Positions 46,967 to 58,900 of a stretch of 64,000 bases of DNA are shown one piece after another. The notes under the pieces were generated by a model. That model ran no database searches, was not told the DNA's origin, and saw nothing but the letters and a program-made list of their open reading frames with translations. The stretch covers positions 28,823-92,822 of the forward strand of contig CAMVOC010000003.1 in NCBI GenBank assembly GCA_947169045.1, in the 5' to 3' direction. Position 1 is the stretch's first letter. Each line of letters begins with the position of its first letter. The position numbers and the translations under genes are program-made. This DNA comes from an uncultured bacterium. Lineage in GTDB: Bacteria > Patescibacteriota > Gracilibacteria > Absconditabacterales > Absconditicoccaceae.

Positions 46967-48217
46967 ATGAATACTCCTTTGGCATATCGACTTCGTCCTA
47001 AGACTCTTGATGAAATGGTTGGTCAAGACGCAATTCGTCAGACCGTGCGTGTTTTTTTTGAAAAAGATCAGATTCCTTCAATGATTTTTCGAGGGACGCC
47101 GTGATGTGGAAAGACTACTTTGGCACATGTTATTGCTCATCATATGCAATCTTCACAGTTTCATGCAGGGCAGACGGATTTTTTTGAACTTTCTGGGGTT
47201 GCCAGTAAGAAAGAAGATCTTAATCGTATTCTTGAAATTGCTGGGAAAAATAAAGGATATGGGAAAAAGACTTTACTTTTTTTGGATGAAATTCATCGTC
47301 GAAATAAGGCTCAACAGGATGCCTTGTTGCCGTTTGTGGAATCAGGGTTGATCACTCTTATTGGTGCTACTACGGAGAATCCCTCTTTCACGATTATTAA
47401 TGCCTTACTTTCTCGTTCTAAAGTCTTAATTTTTGAGTCTTTAACTCAAGAACATATCATTGAGTTTTTTGAGAAAAATATGGAGAAAATTGTTACGTGT
47501 CCTTCTTTTTCTTCTCGTTGAAAGATTTCTTCAGATGATAAGCGTCAATGGGAGATTCAGATTACTCATGAAAATCTTCAAACGATAGCTACACTTGCTC
47601 ATGGAGATTTACGTAGTGCTTGTAATCTCTTGGAAGCGAGTCTGCTTTTATCTTCTGATGGGACATTAGAGGATTCTACTATCAAAAAGGCTTTTGGAAC
47701 GCCTGTGTATTATGATCGTGATGGTGAGGAGCATTATAATATTATTTCCGCGGTACATAAAAGTTTGCGTGATGGTGATCCACATGCTGCGTGTTATTGG
47801 ATTCAGAGAATGCTTATGGGAGGGGAAGATCCTCGTTATATTGCTCGTAGATTATTGCGTTTTGCTTCGGAAGATATTGGCCTTGCGGATAATAAAGCTC
47901 TTTTACTTGCGAATCAGGTTTATGATGTAGTGATGAAACTCTGAATGCCTGAGTGTAAAGTCGCTATTTTTCAGCTTGCTTTGTATTTAGCAAAAGCTCC
48001 TAAAAGTAATCTAGCATATAAAGTAGACCTTTTAACGGCAAAAGATGTTGAAAAATTCTGAAATTTACCTGTTCCGATGGTAATTCGTAACGCACCTACG
48101 ACCTTCATGAAAGAAGTCTGATATGGAAAAGGATATGTTTATGCTCATGATGTTCCTCCTGGTGAGGCGAATAATCAGCATTTCCCTGATGAATTACAGG
48201 GAAGAAAGTATTTTTAA
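46967..48217 (+). CDS. rarA: Replication-associated recombination ATPase RarA (MgsA)
   Basis: 416 aa. AAA+ protein acting at stalled forks. [18 protein letters not shown], Walker A RGTPGCGKTTLA (its third glycine is TGA), Walker [21 protein letters not shown], sensor [11 protein letters not shown], and the C-terminal MgsA domain ([20 protein letters not shown]) ending in DELQGRKYF. Histidine-Arg-Arg in place of HRFNKAQQD is a slight variation. Its stop overlaps the converging exonuclease gene by 3 nt. Confidence 0.95.
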
Positions 48218-49266
48218 TCTCGTAAAGACTGAGCTTTACTTGTTTTTTCTTCAGCTTTGATTTCTTGGTTATTTGCTAATTGTAAAAATTTATTTACTTC
48301 GTATAGGAATTCCTCTCCATTGAGGGAGATTTTTTTGAAATAAAGAAGGTAAAAAAGCAGAAATGCCGTCATTTTTACATCGTTTTTGCAGTAAGATTTG
48401 ATTTCTTTGAGAAATTTGTCGTCTCCGGTAGCTTTTCGTTGTTTTCGAAGGGTTTCTACGCTTGCTCCTCAACCTTCCAAGTTTTTTTTCATCCCTACTA
48501 AATCAGTAACGATTCTGTTGAGACCGATTCTTTTTTTCGTGAGATTTCGTACGAAGACGAAGAGATCGAGGCTTTTTTCATTCAGCTTTTTAATCCTTTC
48601 TTGTCTAGCTTCTTTTTCTTCTGGTGTTGTTCATGGCATTACATTGTAGATGCAGACAGGATTATCAAAATAGATGTGGTTAAATCCTATGATATATCAT
48701 TCATAATTTAGCATTTTATCAACAAAAGCTGGGAGCGTTTCTTTTGTGATGCAAATATATTCTGTTTTCCCTGGTTGGCTTTCTTCCATATAATATCCTA
48801 TGTAAAATTCAGTTTCTTCTAGGTCGTCATTGATGAGAGAGGTCTCAATATCATATACTAAATATGGTTTTCCAAGTGTTTCAAGAAATTTTCCTTGTGA
48901 AAATTCATCCTGCAGGATGTCATTGATGGATCTTTGCTCTGTTTGACGTTTATGTTGAGCATAATTTGTAATCAATCTATCTAAGCGGCTTCTTTCTTCG
49001 GATGAGACCTCAATTTCTATCGCGTCTACTTCATCGTAACAATGTAAAGCTCCGTTTTCTTCTAGGTAAATTTTGAAGATGATATTTCCTCTATCAAAAT
49101 AAAAAGCTTCTTGTCCAGTTTTTCCAAAATCTAAATCTTTTTTTAATAGAGATTTTATAGATCGATCGCTTTCTTTTTTAAATTCACGTTTGATTACATC
49201 AAGGAGATGGGGAATGAAATTATTTTGGATCGTTGAAATCTCTTTGAGAGTGAATTTTTTGTACAT
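48214..49266 (-). CDS. DEDD-type 3'-5' exonuclease-like protein
   Basis: 350 aa. The C-terminal half has the DEDDy residues: LVYDIETS (D,E), GFNHIYFDNP (D) and SYCKNDVKMT (Y,D), as in the RNase H-like exonucleases related to PolB-type exonuclease. The N-terminal 150 residues are charged and unassigned. Three TGA glycines, one just before YIIGFNH. May trim DNA or RNA ends; substrate unknown. Confidence 0.72.
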
Positions 49267-49325
49267 CTCTATTACAACAGAAAAATAAATCTAGATTAAA
49301 ATACCTATTTTCTTGTTAAAATCAA

Positions 49326-49353
49326 TTGACTCTCGTTTTTTTTTCTGTATGCT
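49326..49353 (+). promoter_or_regulatory. Promoter of the PH-like membrane protein gene
   Basis: TTGACT (49326-49331), 16 nt, TATGCT (49348-49353). Confidence 0.6.
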
Positions 49354-49401
49354 CCTTTTTGAGAAAGAGTTTTGATGCTTTTTATTTCTTTTTTGGTACT
49401 T

Positions 49402-50223
49402 ATGAAAATCTTTACAGGGTTTGATACTAAGTTAGATGAGAAGGAGCTTGCCAGTGCTATTGAACAATATGGTGTTGGTAATGCCATTTTAACTAAGAAA
49501 CATCGAATTTTTTTGCTTCGACCTTTGGTGTATCTTTTCCTTTCGATAGGTGTTTTTGCGTTGATGGTCTGGGTTTCTTATGCTCAGTATATTGATATTG
49601 ATAAGGATTGGACGCTGTTTTGGATTATTGTTTCTGGACAGTCTGTGGTGACGTTGGTTTGGATTATTCATAGTATTCAGACTATTTTTTCTACTATTAA
49701 AAAATATAAAGGACATACCTATTTTGGTACTGTTTCTAAAGCAAGTATTACTACGGATGGGAAATTTGAGCATTATTTGAAACATAGCTTTGTTTCCCTG
49801 ATTTTACAGGTTATTTTGATGTTGCTTGATATTGTACTTACTGTGATGTCTGGAGGACAAGATGTTAAAGCTCGATTTGTTTTGTTTGGTGGAGTTTTGC
49901 TGAATTTCTTGTTTATTTTTATTATTTCAACGACAGTCTACAAGATTATTGATTACGAAATGCGATTTAATATTTTTACTCCTGATCATTTTAGTATTTA
50001 TCGTCAAAAGGGATTTTTCAAACCGGAAAGAATTACTCTTCCAACGACGAATATTATGATTAAAGAATTGCCGCAAGGTATGGGGGCAGTCTTAGGATAT
50101 GGTAAAATTGGAATTTTCCCTGAAGGAGGAGGTGATACTAAACAACCTATCAAACTCCCTTATGTGACGAATCCGACTAAGCTTAGGAAGAAATTGGAAG
50201 AATTTACTAAGTCGAAACAGTAG
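49402..50223 (+). CDS. Membrane protein with PH-like domain
   Basis: 273 aa from the ATG at 49402, which sits behind a T-rich leader; an ATG at 49375 is possible. Four hydrophobic segments in two pairs, then a C-terminal beta-rich region (IIDYEMRFNIFTPDHFSIY, FFKPERITLPTTNIM) like bacterial PH (DUF304) domains. No TGA codons. Overlaps the converging rnhB gene by 17 bp. Function unknown. Confidence 0.65.
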   Translation: MKIFTGFDTKLDEKELASAIEQYGVGNAILTKKHRIFLLRPLVYLFLSIGVFALMVWVSYAQYIDIDKDWTLFWIIVSGQSVVTLVWIIHSIQTIFSTIKKYKGHTYFGTVSKASITTDGKFEHYLKHSFVSLILQVILMLLDIVLTVMSGGQDVKARFVLFGGVLLNFLFIFIISTTVYKIIDYEMRFNIFTPDHFSIYRQKGFFKPERITLPTTNIMIKELPQGMGAVLGYGKIGIFPEGGGDTKQPIKLPYVTNPTKLRKKLEEFTKSKQ

Positions 50224-50830
50224 GAAGTATCTTTCTTAGAAAGAGTTTACGGTGTAGGTCGCAAGGTCAGAATTCTTTTATTTTTTCTCTATGCATTTTT
50301 GTCCCGTATCCTTTGTGTTGCTCGAAGCCGTATTTTTGGTAACGCTTTGGTAGCTCGTTCATTAGATGATCACGGTTTACTTTTGCGATGATAGATGCCA
50401 TTGAAATCTCTTTTACTTTGTCGTCACCTTTTATAATTGTTTCAATTTCCCATTCTGGATGTGTTTTCTGGAGTCAGAAATCTCTATTCCCATCCAGATG
50501 GAGGAATAGCTTAGTTTTTTCTTTTTTTAACTGACAAATTTCTTTAATTCAGCGTTCTATGGCTAACGCCTGAGCTTTTGTCATTCAGAGTTTGTCGATT
50601 TCTTTGACGCTTGCATAACTGACTTTCGTTAAAATCAGCTTTTTTTTCTCCATTTCTTGAATTTTTTTGAGAAGATTTTCTCTTTGTGATTCGGAGAGCT
50701 TTTTACTGTCTTTGAAGTCTTGTATTTGATTGCTTTGTAATTTTTTTATGGGTATAATAATCCCAACTGCAAGTGGTCAAGCTAAAGGTCATCTGCCTGC
50801 TTCATCGATGTACATGTGGAGCGTTTTCAT
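50207..50830 (-). CDS. rnhB: Ribonuclease HII
   Basis: 207 aa. Removes RNA from RNA/DNA hybrids. [18 protein letters not shown] is the catalytic signature (Asp, Glu), and [19 protein letters not shown] and [11 protein letters not shown] complete the active site. Two of the glycines in the signature are TGA codons, making this one of the clearest proofs of the code; standard annotation finds only short pieces. Follows recJ by 33 nt in the same direction. Confidence 0.93.
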
Positions 50831-50863
50831 GTGATGCTTTGATGTAAAATAACGTTTGTTTTT

Positions 50864-52528
50864 TTATGATAGGGGAGGAACTATTTCTTCTCCTATTACT
50901 TGTCGTCAACCATTGAATGTATCTCTTTGGATTTTCCCGATCAGAGAAATGGTGTCTGGTATATTGCTTATTTCTTCTCATTTCCCCCGAAAAATAGTTC
51001 GAAACATTTGGTCTCCAAATTGTACGAGGAGTTTTATATGAGTTCTTTCTCCTTTTCAGATTTCTTTTTTTTCTTTTATTTTTAGGTTTTGGAAAAGAAA
51101 ACGTGGTTCAGGATTTCCTTCTCAAAATGGAGCGATTTTTTCAATTTTATTAAATATTTCTGCATTTCGTTCGTGGGTGAGAAGCTCTGTGTCGACAAGA
51201 ATGGTTTTTTCTATGTCTTCTTCTGTGATTTTCTTTTCGCATCGTGATGCCATTTGTTGGCAAAGTTCTTCGAAATGCTCTAGGTTTACGGTTAATCCTC
51301 CTGCTCCTTGATGCCCTCCATATTTTTCGAGGAGATGTTGGTGAGCACAAATCATTTCTATTACGCTAAAGTATTCTGGTCCTCTTAAGCTTGCTCCTGC
51401 AGTTCCTTTTTCATGGTCGATTTTAAATACGATTGAAGGTTTATGATATTTTTCGGTTAATCTTCCTGCGATGAGTCCTATTATTCCCTCGTGAAACTCT
51501 TCATCTGCTGCAATAAGGAGCTTTTTTGTGAAATCTAATTTTTTTTCCGAGATTTCTACCATTGTTTCTTGCATTGCTTTTCTTTGTGTGTTAATTTCTT
51601 CTAGCCTTTGAAGGTATTTTAGTTGTTCGTTTCCTTGTTTGATAAGTATTTGTAGGCTTTCTTCAGGAGATGCGATCCTTCCTCCAGCGTTAATTCTTGG
51701 AGCGATTTGAAATCAAATATGATAGGTAGTTATTGGTTCTTTTAAGTTGAGAAACTCTAAAAATCCTTTTAAGCTTGTGGGGATCTTCTCTTTTTCATAA
51801 TTGATTAGATGTAGTCCTTGTTTTACTATTCGTCTATTTTCATCAATTAGAGGCATAATATCTGCTACAGTTCCGATTGCCACTATTGGTAAAAAGTAGG
51901 TAAAAATCTGATTTTTTTTCTCTTTTGGTAATGTTGAATGATTGAGTAATGCGGTTACGAGTTTGAATGCAACTCCTACTCCTGCGAGATATTTGAATGG
52001 ATATTCTGGGCTACAGAGGGGGTTAATGATGGCGATCGCTTCAGGAAGCGTTTCTAGAGGGTGATGATGATCGGTAATGATGAGTTTTAATCCGAGTTGC
52101 TTTGCGTATTCTGCTTCTTGTATTGATGTGATACCGTTGTCTACCGTGATGATCAATTCTGCTCCTGCTTGTTTCATTTCATCGAGATGATAGTTCCTTA
52201 GTCCGTATCCGTCTTTTTGTCTATTTGGGTATTTGATTTCAACATTTGAGTAGTTGAGAAATTTTTGGAAGAATTCCCAAAGTGTCCAACTTGCCGTGAT
52301 CCCATCGACATCGTAATCTCCAAAAATGATGATTTTCCCTCTTTTTTTCATTGTTGAAATTATGGTGTTGACGGCTGTCTCCATCCCATTGAGTAAATGA
52401 CTATCATTCCAAGAATTGCTACATGTTGGAGAAAAAAAATGATCTTTTGTTTCTGTGAGATTTCTGATTTCGAGGAGTCTCTCGATTACTGATTTTTCAT
52501 AATGTGTATTGAGAAGTTGATATTTCAT
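50864..52528 (-). CDS. recJ: Single-stranded-DNA exonuclease RecJ
   Basis: 554 aa, typical length. DHH-family phosphoesterase: FGDYDVDGITAS, VDNGI, IITDHHHPLE, then the DHHA1 region with YGGHQGAGGLTV and the OB-fold start APFGEGNPEPRF. Degrades ssDNA 5'-3' in recombination and mismatch repair. TGA glycines occur near 51713, 51122 and in the C-terminal part; reading these extends the protein by about 85 residues to the TAA at 50864. Leaderless promoter at 52536-52563. Confidence 0.95.
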
Positions 52529-52535
52529 TCTTTAT

Positions 52536-52563
52536 ACCATAAGATTTTACCTTGTATTTACAA
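52536..52563 (-). promoter_or_regulatory. recJ promoter, leaderless
   Basis: Minus strand TTGTAA (52563-52558), 16 nt, TATGGT (52541-52536), 7 nt, ATG at 52528. Its -35 overlaps the -35 of the atpG promoter. Confidence 0.5.
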
Positions 52564-52579
52564 GTAGTTTTTGTATTAA
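52552..52579 (+). promoter_or_regulatory. atpG promoter, leaderless
   Basis: TTGTAT (52552-52557), 16 nt, TATTAA (52574-52579), 6 nt, ATG at 52586. The palindrome TTGTATTTACAA (52552-52563) carries both divergent -35 boxes. Confidence 0.5.
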
Positions 52580-52585
52580 AGAGTT

Positions 52586-53491
52586 ATGAATCTTACCTCG
52601 ATTACTACTCAGCTGAAGAGTACTCAAAATCTTCAAAGAATTATTGGTGCTTTGGAATTGACTTCTTCGATAAAATTTCAAAAACTTCTTTCACAGTCAG
52701 CTTTTTTTAGGTCTTTTCTTCGTGAATATTTGTGAGTTCTTGGGAAAATTCAGGGGAAAATTGCACTTTGGGATGGAATTTTTGAAACTTTTGCAATAGA
52801 GAAAAAAAGGCTGATTATTGTTATTTCTACTGAAAAAGGTTTTGTTGGAGGGCTTAATACTAAGTTGTTTAGTGTTATTGAATCTACGTATGGTAGCCGT
52901 AAATCTACGGTGGATTTATTTGTCTTGGGGAGGAAGGCAGAAGTGTATTTTCAGAAAAATGGTTGGAATGTTGTAGCTTCTTTATATTTGTGAGAGAATG
53001 TTAGTTCTGAAGCGTTTGTAGAGCTCTATCAATATATACAACAGGCAATTCAGTTGGAGAAATATACAAAAATTAAGATTTATTTTACCTATTATCAGAA
53101 TTCGTTATTTCAACATCCTATTAAATTTACAGTTTTCCCTATTACGAGAGAAAATTTTACTCATTTTTTGCAGGCAGTAGGATTAGAGTTTCCTGAGACT
53201 TCTTTGGAAGATTTGCAGGGTGGTGAGGATGAGTTGGTTATTGAGCCAGATATTCAGGCTTATAAGCAATATATTTTTCAATATTTGATGGAATCTATTG
53301 TCTATTATAGCGTTATTAATGCTAAATTATCTGAATATCAAATGAGGATTACCCATATGAAAAATGCGAAAGATAATAGTAAAGAACTAGAAAAAAAGCT
53401 TCAACATCAGCAACAAAAGCTTCGTCAAGCTACGATTACTGCGGAGATCTCGGATATTGTAGGTGGTAGAATCTTAGAGAAGAAGTTTTAA
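52586..53491 (+). CDS. atpG: ATP synthase gamma subunit, isolated gene
   Basis: 301 aa. N-terminal helix ITTQLKSTQNLQRIIGAL and C-terminal helix SEYQMRITHMKNAKDNSKEL ... QATITAEISDIVGG are the two coiled-coil helices of the F1 central stalk, and STEKGFVGGLNTKL is a conserved core motif. Two TGA glycines (52732 region and 52991 region). No other ATP synthase gene lies beside it; recJ and a membrane protein do. The C-terminus is slightly extended. Confidence 0.88.
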
Positions 53492-54366
53492 TTCACTCTT
53501 TCTTCTGCTGTTTCGAAAATATGGTACCAAAAATTGATGAGAAATGCTTCATAAATGCTATTGAGGTAGGTGATTAGTAGTAATGCTATTCAGACGATAC
53601 TTCGTAGGATAATTTCGACCGCTTTGTATTCAATCAGTCAAAAGGTTACTGCTCCATAAAATACTCCTATGGGGAGGATGGCGATGAGAATGGCATTGAG
53701 AAATAGTTTTCCCATAAAGAAAAAATCCATGCAGAGTGCTTTAAGTGTTAATCTAAAATTTCCTAAGGTGAGAAGTACGCTTTTTTTCATTGCATCAAAT
53801 ACAGGAATGTCCTTTAGGACAACGTAGAATTTGAGATAAGGTCGAAAAATGATGGTAAATAAAGAAGAAATAAGTCGGATAATAATGATAGGTTTGATGA
53901 TGATGCTCTCTAATATTCCCATTACCCGTAGTCTAATTGTAACCGTGATAATTGTATATACTCCCAAAAAAGCACTTAAACTTCTGTATTCTAGCATATA
54001 GAAGAATTTTTTTAATCCTTGGTTCAAGGCTTTTGCTAGGTTGTTTCCTCATTCCTTCATGGTGTAAATGAGCGTTGCTTCAGCTACTGGATAAATATAG
54101 AAATATCCTATGAGTGCAATGAGAATAAAGGTAATAATTACAGCTAAAATATTGAGTTCTTGGATAGTGTTGAAGATGTAGATAAGTGCTTCAGAAACAT
54201 TAATTCCTGCGTTATATTGCATGCTAATGATGCTATTGAAAAAATAAGCAATGAAAAAAACGTATACGATGGTATGCCCAAAGGTCATCAAAAAAGCCGC
54301 GTGAATTAACTTCGGCTTTTTAATAAGGAGACTGATTGAATCTTTGATAGTAGATTTGAGCGTCAT
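53488..54366 (-). CDS. Multi-pass membrane protein
   Basis: 292 aa with about six hydrophobic segments and a conserved-looking amphipathic stretch (DAMKKSVLLTLGNFRL). Three TGA glycines. Unknown function; general resemblance to uncharacterised integral membrane proteins of about 290 aa. Converges on atpG with a 4-bp overlap and lies 12 nt downstream of nusA, likely its operon partner. Confidence 0.7.
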
Positions 54367-54378
54367 GAGAAGAGACGA

Positions 54379-55416
54379 TTAATCAACTAATTTAATTTGT
54401 AATCCTGCTATTTGACTTGCTAATCTTACGTTTGACATCTTTGGTCAGAAAGCACGTGGAAGATCTTCTGTGGCAACTTTCACGGTAGCTTCTTTTTGTT
54501 CTGGGTTTATCTCTACATCGAGCACTTTAGCAGGTGCTAAGAGCTTTTTGATGAATTCTTTGGTGTCGTGATTCATTTCGATGAAATCAATTTTTTCTCC
54601 ATCTAGGAGAGATAATACTGTATGAATTCTATCTCCTTGACTTCCAACCATTACTCCTACAGGATCAACTTTTTCGTCATTTGAACTTACTACGATTTTA
54701 GTTTTAATTCCTGCGATTCTTGCAATTTTTTCAATTGTTACTGCTCCACTTGCGAGTTCTGGTACAAGTTTTTCGAGGATTGCTGCTACGTATTCGCTGT
54801 TAGTTTGGGAAATATCTAGGGTAGTCCCTCAGGAATCTTTAGCCATTTTCTTTAAAAAGACAAAGATATTACTTCCTGGTTCGTAGTTTACGTTAGGTAA
54901 TTGTCCTTCGCTAGGGAGTACAACAGTAGTTTGATCAATCTCTAAGAGTACGGTATCTCCTTGTACTTTGAGTACCTTTGCTTTTAAAAGCTCTCCCTCT
55001 TTGTCCTTAAACTTTTCGTAGAATTTTTCTTTTTCCATATTTTTAAGGTTTTGCTTGATAGTTTGTGCTGCTGCCTGTGCTGCAATTCTTGAGAGCTCCA
55101 TGGTTTCTGGGGTAACGTCTTCGAGTAATTTTTCACCTATACTTGCATCTTTTCTGATCTTTTTAGCTTCTGCTAATGTCAATTGTGTATCTGGATCTTC
55201 AACTTCTTTTACAATTTCCATTGCTTTGTAAATTTTTACAGTCCCATCATCTGCAATATCTACGAGAATATCTGATTTTTTGTAGTCGGGATAGTCTTTT
55301 TTGAATCCTACTTTAATCCCTAATTTGGAAATCTCTAAAATTTGGTAAGGATCAAATTTATAATCTTCTACAAGTTGCATCATCGCAGTTTGAATAGCTT
55401 TTCCGTCAAGTTTCAT
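54379..55416 (-). CDS. nusA: Transcription factor NusA
   Basis: 345 aa. N-terminal domain, S1 domain (LLKAKVLKVQGDTVLLEI), KH1 with VGVMVGSQGDRI and KH2 with NVRLASQIAGLQI. Regulates pausing and termination. KH2 has GPKM where the family has GKRG or GKKG, so its GXXG loop is degenerate. TGA glycines at 54829 and 54445. The ATG at 55416 starts the family motif (MKLDGKAIQ); the longer frame is not homologous. Leader T-rich. Confidence 0.93.
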
Positions 55417-55454
55417 AAGATGAAAGGAATAAAAAATAAAACAAATGCATTGTA

Positions 55455-55862
55455 TTAATTGTTTTTCTCTTTTCAAGTGAAAAGTTGTTGTACTTTTGCA
55501 AGTTGTTCATCGTCTGCTTTTTCTCCATTATCTATTGATAAGTAGGTGTTGGGATAGAGGGGGTATAATCTAAGATGTACGTGGTTGACCATGAGCCCTT
55601 CAACTACTAAAGCGACTCTTTCTACGTTAAGATTTTTTTTGAGAAGCTCTACCACGGCTTTTCCTGCTTGTAAGTATCTTTCGTAAAATCCGGGTTCGTC
55701 GATGAGAAATAAATCTGATTCGTAGTGCTTTTTTGGAATTACGAGAGTTTGTCCTTCTCTGTTTGGACAGATGTCTAAAATTGCTTCAAATTCTTCGTTT
55801 TCTCGGATTTTGTAGGATGGAATGTCTCCGGAAACGATGTTACAAAAAGGACAATCTTTCAT
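55455..55862 (-). CDS. HIT-family nucleotide hydrolase or transferase
   Basis: 135 aa. CPFCNI zinc-knuckle start and HIT motif HVHLRLYP, with Arg in place of the third His; the central catalytic His is kept. TGA at 55473-55475 is Gly, so the protein runs six residues past the standard-code end. It is followed 38 nt later by nusA. Confidence 0.85.
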
Positions 55863-55941
55863 ATGAATGATAGGTTAAAGGTTAAAAGTGAGTTATTAAC
55901 TATTACTTATTAGTGATGAAAATGCAATCAGATTTTTTTTC

Positions 55942-55969
55942 TTGTTTTTTTTGAGGAAAACGTTACACT
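55942..55969 (+). promoter_or_regulatory. dnaE promoter, leaderless
   Basis: TTGTTT (55942-55947), 16 nt, TACACT (55964-55969), 7 nt, ATG at 55977. Confidence 0.5.
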
Positions 55970-55976
55970 GAAAATA

Positions 55977-58900
55977 ATGGCACAGCAAGCTACTTCTCAA
56001 ATTATGTCTCGTGATGAATTTGAACTGCGTTTCACTGCTTATCGTGGAATGAAGACTCGTTTTAGGCTTGAATGGGATACGGAGATCTTGATTAATTTGA
56101 CAAAGAGGACCGATCAAGGACAGCTGACGCATGCGCTTAACCAAACTTCAGTCGATGAGCTTCATCTCTTGACGAAACAAACGTATACTCCTTTTAAACA
56201 ACAGTTTATTACGGATCAAACAGACAAAAAAGTCTGATCGGATGCTAGATTTTCCTTATCTGATTATATTGAACGTTTGGAGTATGAACTGAAGGTAATT
56301 AAAGAAATGGGCTTTAATTCGTACTTTTTGGTCGTTTCTGATTATGTTCGTTGGGCGAAATCTCATCAAATTTCTGTGTGACCAGGAAGGGGTTCTGGAG
56401 CGGGTTCTTTGCTTGCGTGGTTTATTGGGATTACGGAGCTAAATCCTTTGCCTTTTGACCTTCTTTTTGAGAGATTTCTTAATCCTGCGAGGGTTTCTAT
56501 GCCAGATTTTGATATTGATTTTGAGGATACCTTGAGACAGCAGGTGATTGAGTATGTCACTCAAAAATATGGAGTAGAGAATGTGTGTTCTATCGGTACG
56601 TTTATGAAAATGGCAGGGAAAGCAGCCTTCAAAGATGCGGCTAGAGCTTTGGGAGTCCCTTTTGAAAAGTCAAATTATGTTTCTAATTTAATTCCGGATA
56701 AAGTCTGACTTTTAGATCTTGTGACCAAGACTCCTGAAGATGAAAATCAAGAGATAAAAAGGCTGTATGAAACAGACGAAAAAGTGAAATCTGCGATTGA
56801 ATACGGAAATGCTCTCACAGGAAATATGCGTCAATTGTGAGTCCATGCTTGTGGTATTATCATTGCTCCAGAACCAGTAACGACCTTTACTTCTACGCAG
56901 TACAACAAAGAATCTGATCATACTATTGTTTCTCAATATGATGGGCCAACTCTTGAAAAGATTTGACTGCTTAAAATGGATTTTTTGTGATTGCGTAATC
57001 TTTCTATCATTAAAAATTGTATTAAAATTATCAAAGCGAGAGCAGATAATCTAGGGAAACAAATTCCGGAAAATTTTCAGTATTTTTTGGATACTATGAG
57101 TTTGGATATTCCTTTGGATGATGCAGAGACTTTTGAACAAGTGTTTAAAAATGGGGAGACTACGGGAATTTTCCAATTTGAATCTGCTGGAATGAGGAGA
57201 TATTTGATTCAGCTAGAACCAGATAAATTTGATAACTTGATTGCGATGGCAGCGTTATATCGTCCTGGTCCGATGGATTATATTCCTGCTTATATTGCTA
57301 GAAGATTGGGGAAAGAAGAGATTGAGTATTTATACCCAAAACTTAGAGATGAATTGTTAAAAAAATACTGACCGGAAGTTGTAGAAGAAGAAAGAAAAAA
57401 GCTGATTGAAGACCTTGATCCGATTATGCATACTACGTATGGAATTGCTGTGTATCAAGAACAATTGATGTTTTTGGTGCAGGCGATGGCTGGATTTTCG
57501 TTATCAGAGGCAGATGAATTACGTAGAGGAGTTGGAAAGAAAAAATTAGAGGTCGTGGAGAGACTTAAAGCGGAATTTATTAAGAGAGGTGCGGAATTTA
57601 GGAATTATAAGCCAGAAACTGTTAAAACGATTTATGAAGAGATGATTATGCCGGCAGCGAATTACTCTTTCAACAAATCTCATGCCGCTTGTTATGCGTT
57701 GATTGCTTATCAAACCGCTTTTCTTAAAACACATTATCCGATTGAATTTCATGCTGCTTTGGTAAGGTCTGTCGAGGAAGACGTAGATACGCAGAGTTTT
57801 TATATTTCAGAGATTCAAGAGCATGGGATTCAGCTTTTTTGACCTGATGTAAATATCTCTTTTAATCATGTTGCAGCTTTAGATGAGTCGATTAGACTTG
57901 GGTTTATTTCGATTAAGTGAGTAGGATTTGATGTAGGAGAATTCATTCAAAAAGAGAGAGAACGCTGAGGAGACTACACATCTTTGGAAAATTTTTGTAA
58001 AAGATGTTCGAGTGTGATAAATAAAAAATCTTTGGAAGGGCTCATTAAATCTGGTGCTTTGGATAGATTCGCTGATCGTAAGGTGTTGCGAAATAATTTG
58101 GAAGTGATTCAGGATTGGATTAAGACCTCGGCAAATGCAGATCAGGGACTTTTTGGGGGAATGGAGACGGTCATTCCTCTAAAATCAGTTACTCCTGCAA
58201 CTCATATGGAAAACTTGATGATGGAACAAGAGGTGTTTAAGACCTTTGTATCTTGAAATCCTTTGGATGGATTTTATCAGTTTGCTAAAAAACACTCCTT
58301 CCTTTCTCAAGTTCTTGCGAAAGATGATTATCCTTATTTTGAAATTATCGCTTATATTAGGGAAATTAGAAAGGCGAAGAAGAAGTGATTCTTCGTGAAA
58401 ATCTCTGATATTACTGCAGATTTCGAGATTTTTTTATCGGATCTGTGTGGGTTAGAGAGATTTGATTTTGTTATTCTTTCTGGGGCTAAGAGACGTTATG
58501 AGACCAAAGATGGAGAGAAAAAAAGCAGAATTAATGTCTATAAAATTATTAAGACTACGTATGAGAAACTACAACATTTAGCTTGAGGTCTTTTTAATCC
58601 AGCAGATACCGTTGTTGCAGTGATGAAAGTTAGGACGGAAGACTTGAAACCTAAGGTTACAAATGATTCTGTTGCTTCGACTCTCTCTCATGATATTTCT
58701 AGTTCGATCAATGTGTGATCATCCTCTGATTCTGAAGATGATGCAGATAATGAGCAACATTTAGATGTATCAGATCGTGAAGAAATATTAGCATGACAGG
58801 AAGAAGGAGAAATTATGCTGGAAGATGAAACCGATGAACAGGAATTGGATGCTCAAGATCTTTCTGATACTTTGGATACTTCGGATTTTGGTGCATTAGT

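Noticed and set aside
50856-51085. Two small + strand ORFs of 61 aa
   Set aside because: They are opposite the recJ C-terminal region, which reads through with conserved PFGEGNPEP when TGA is Gly.
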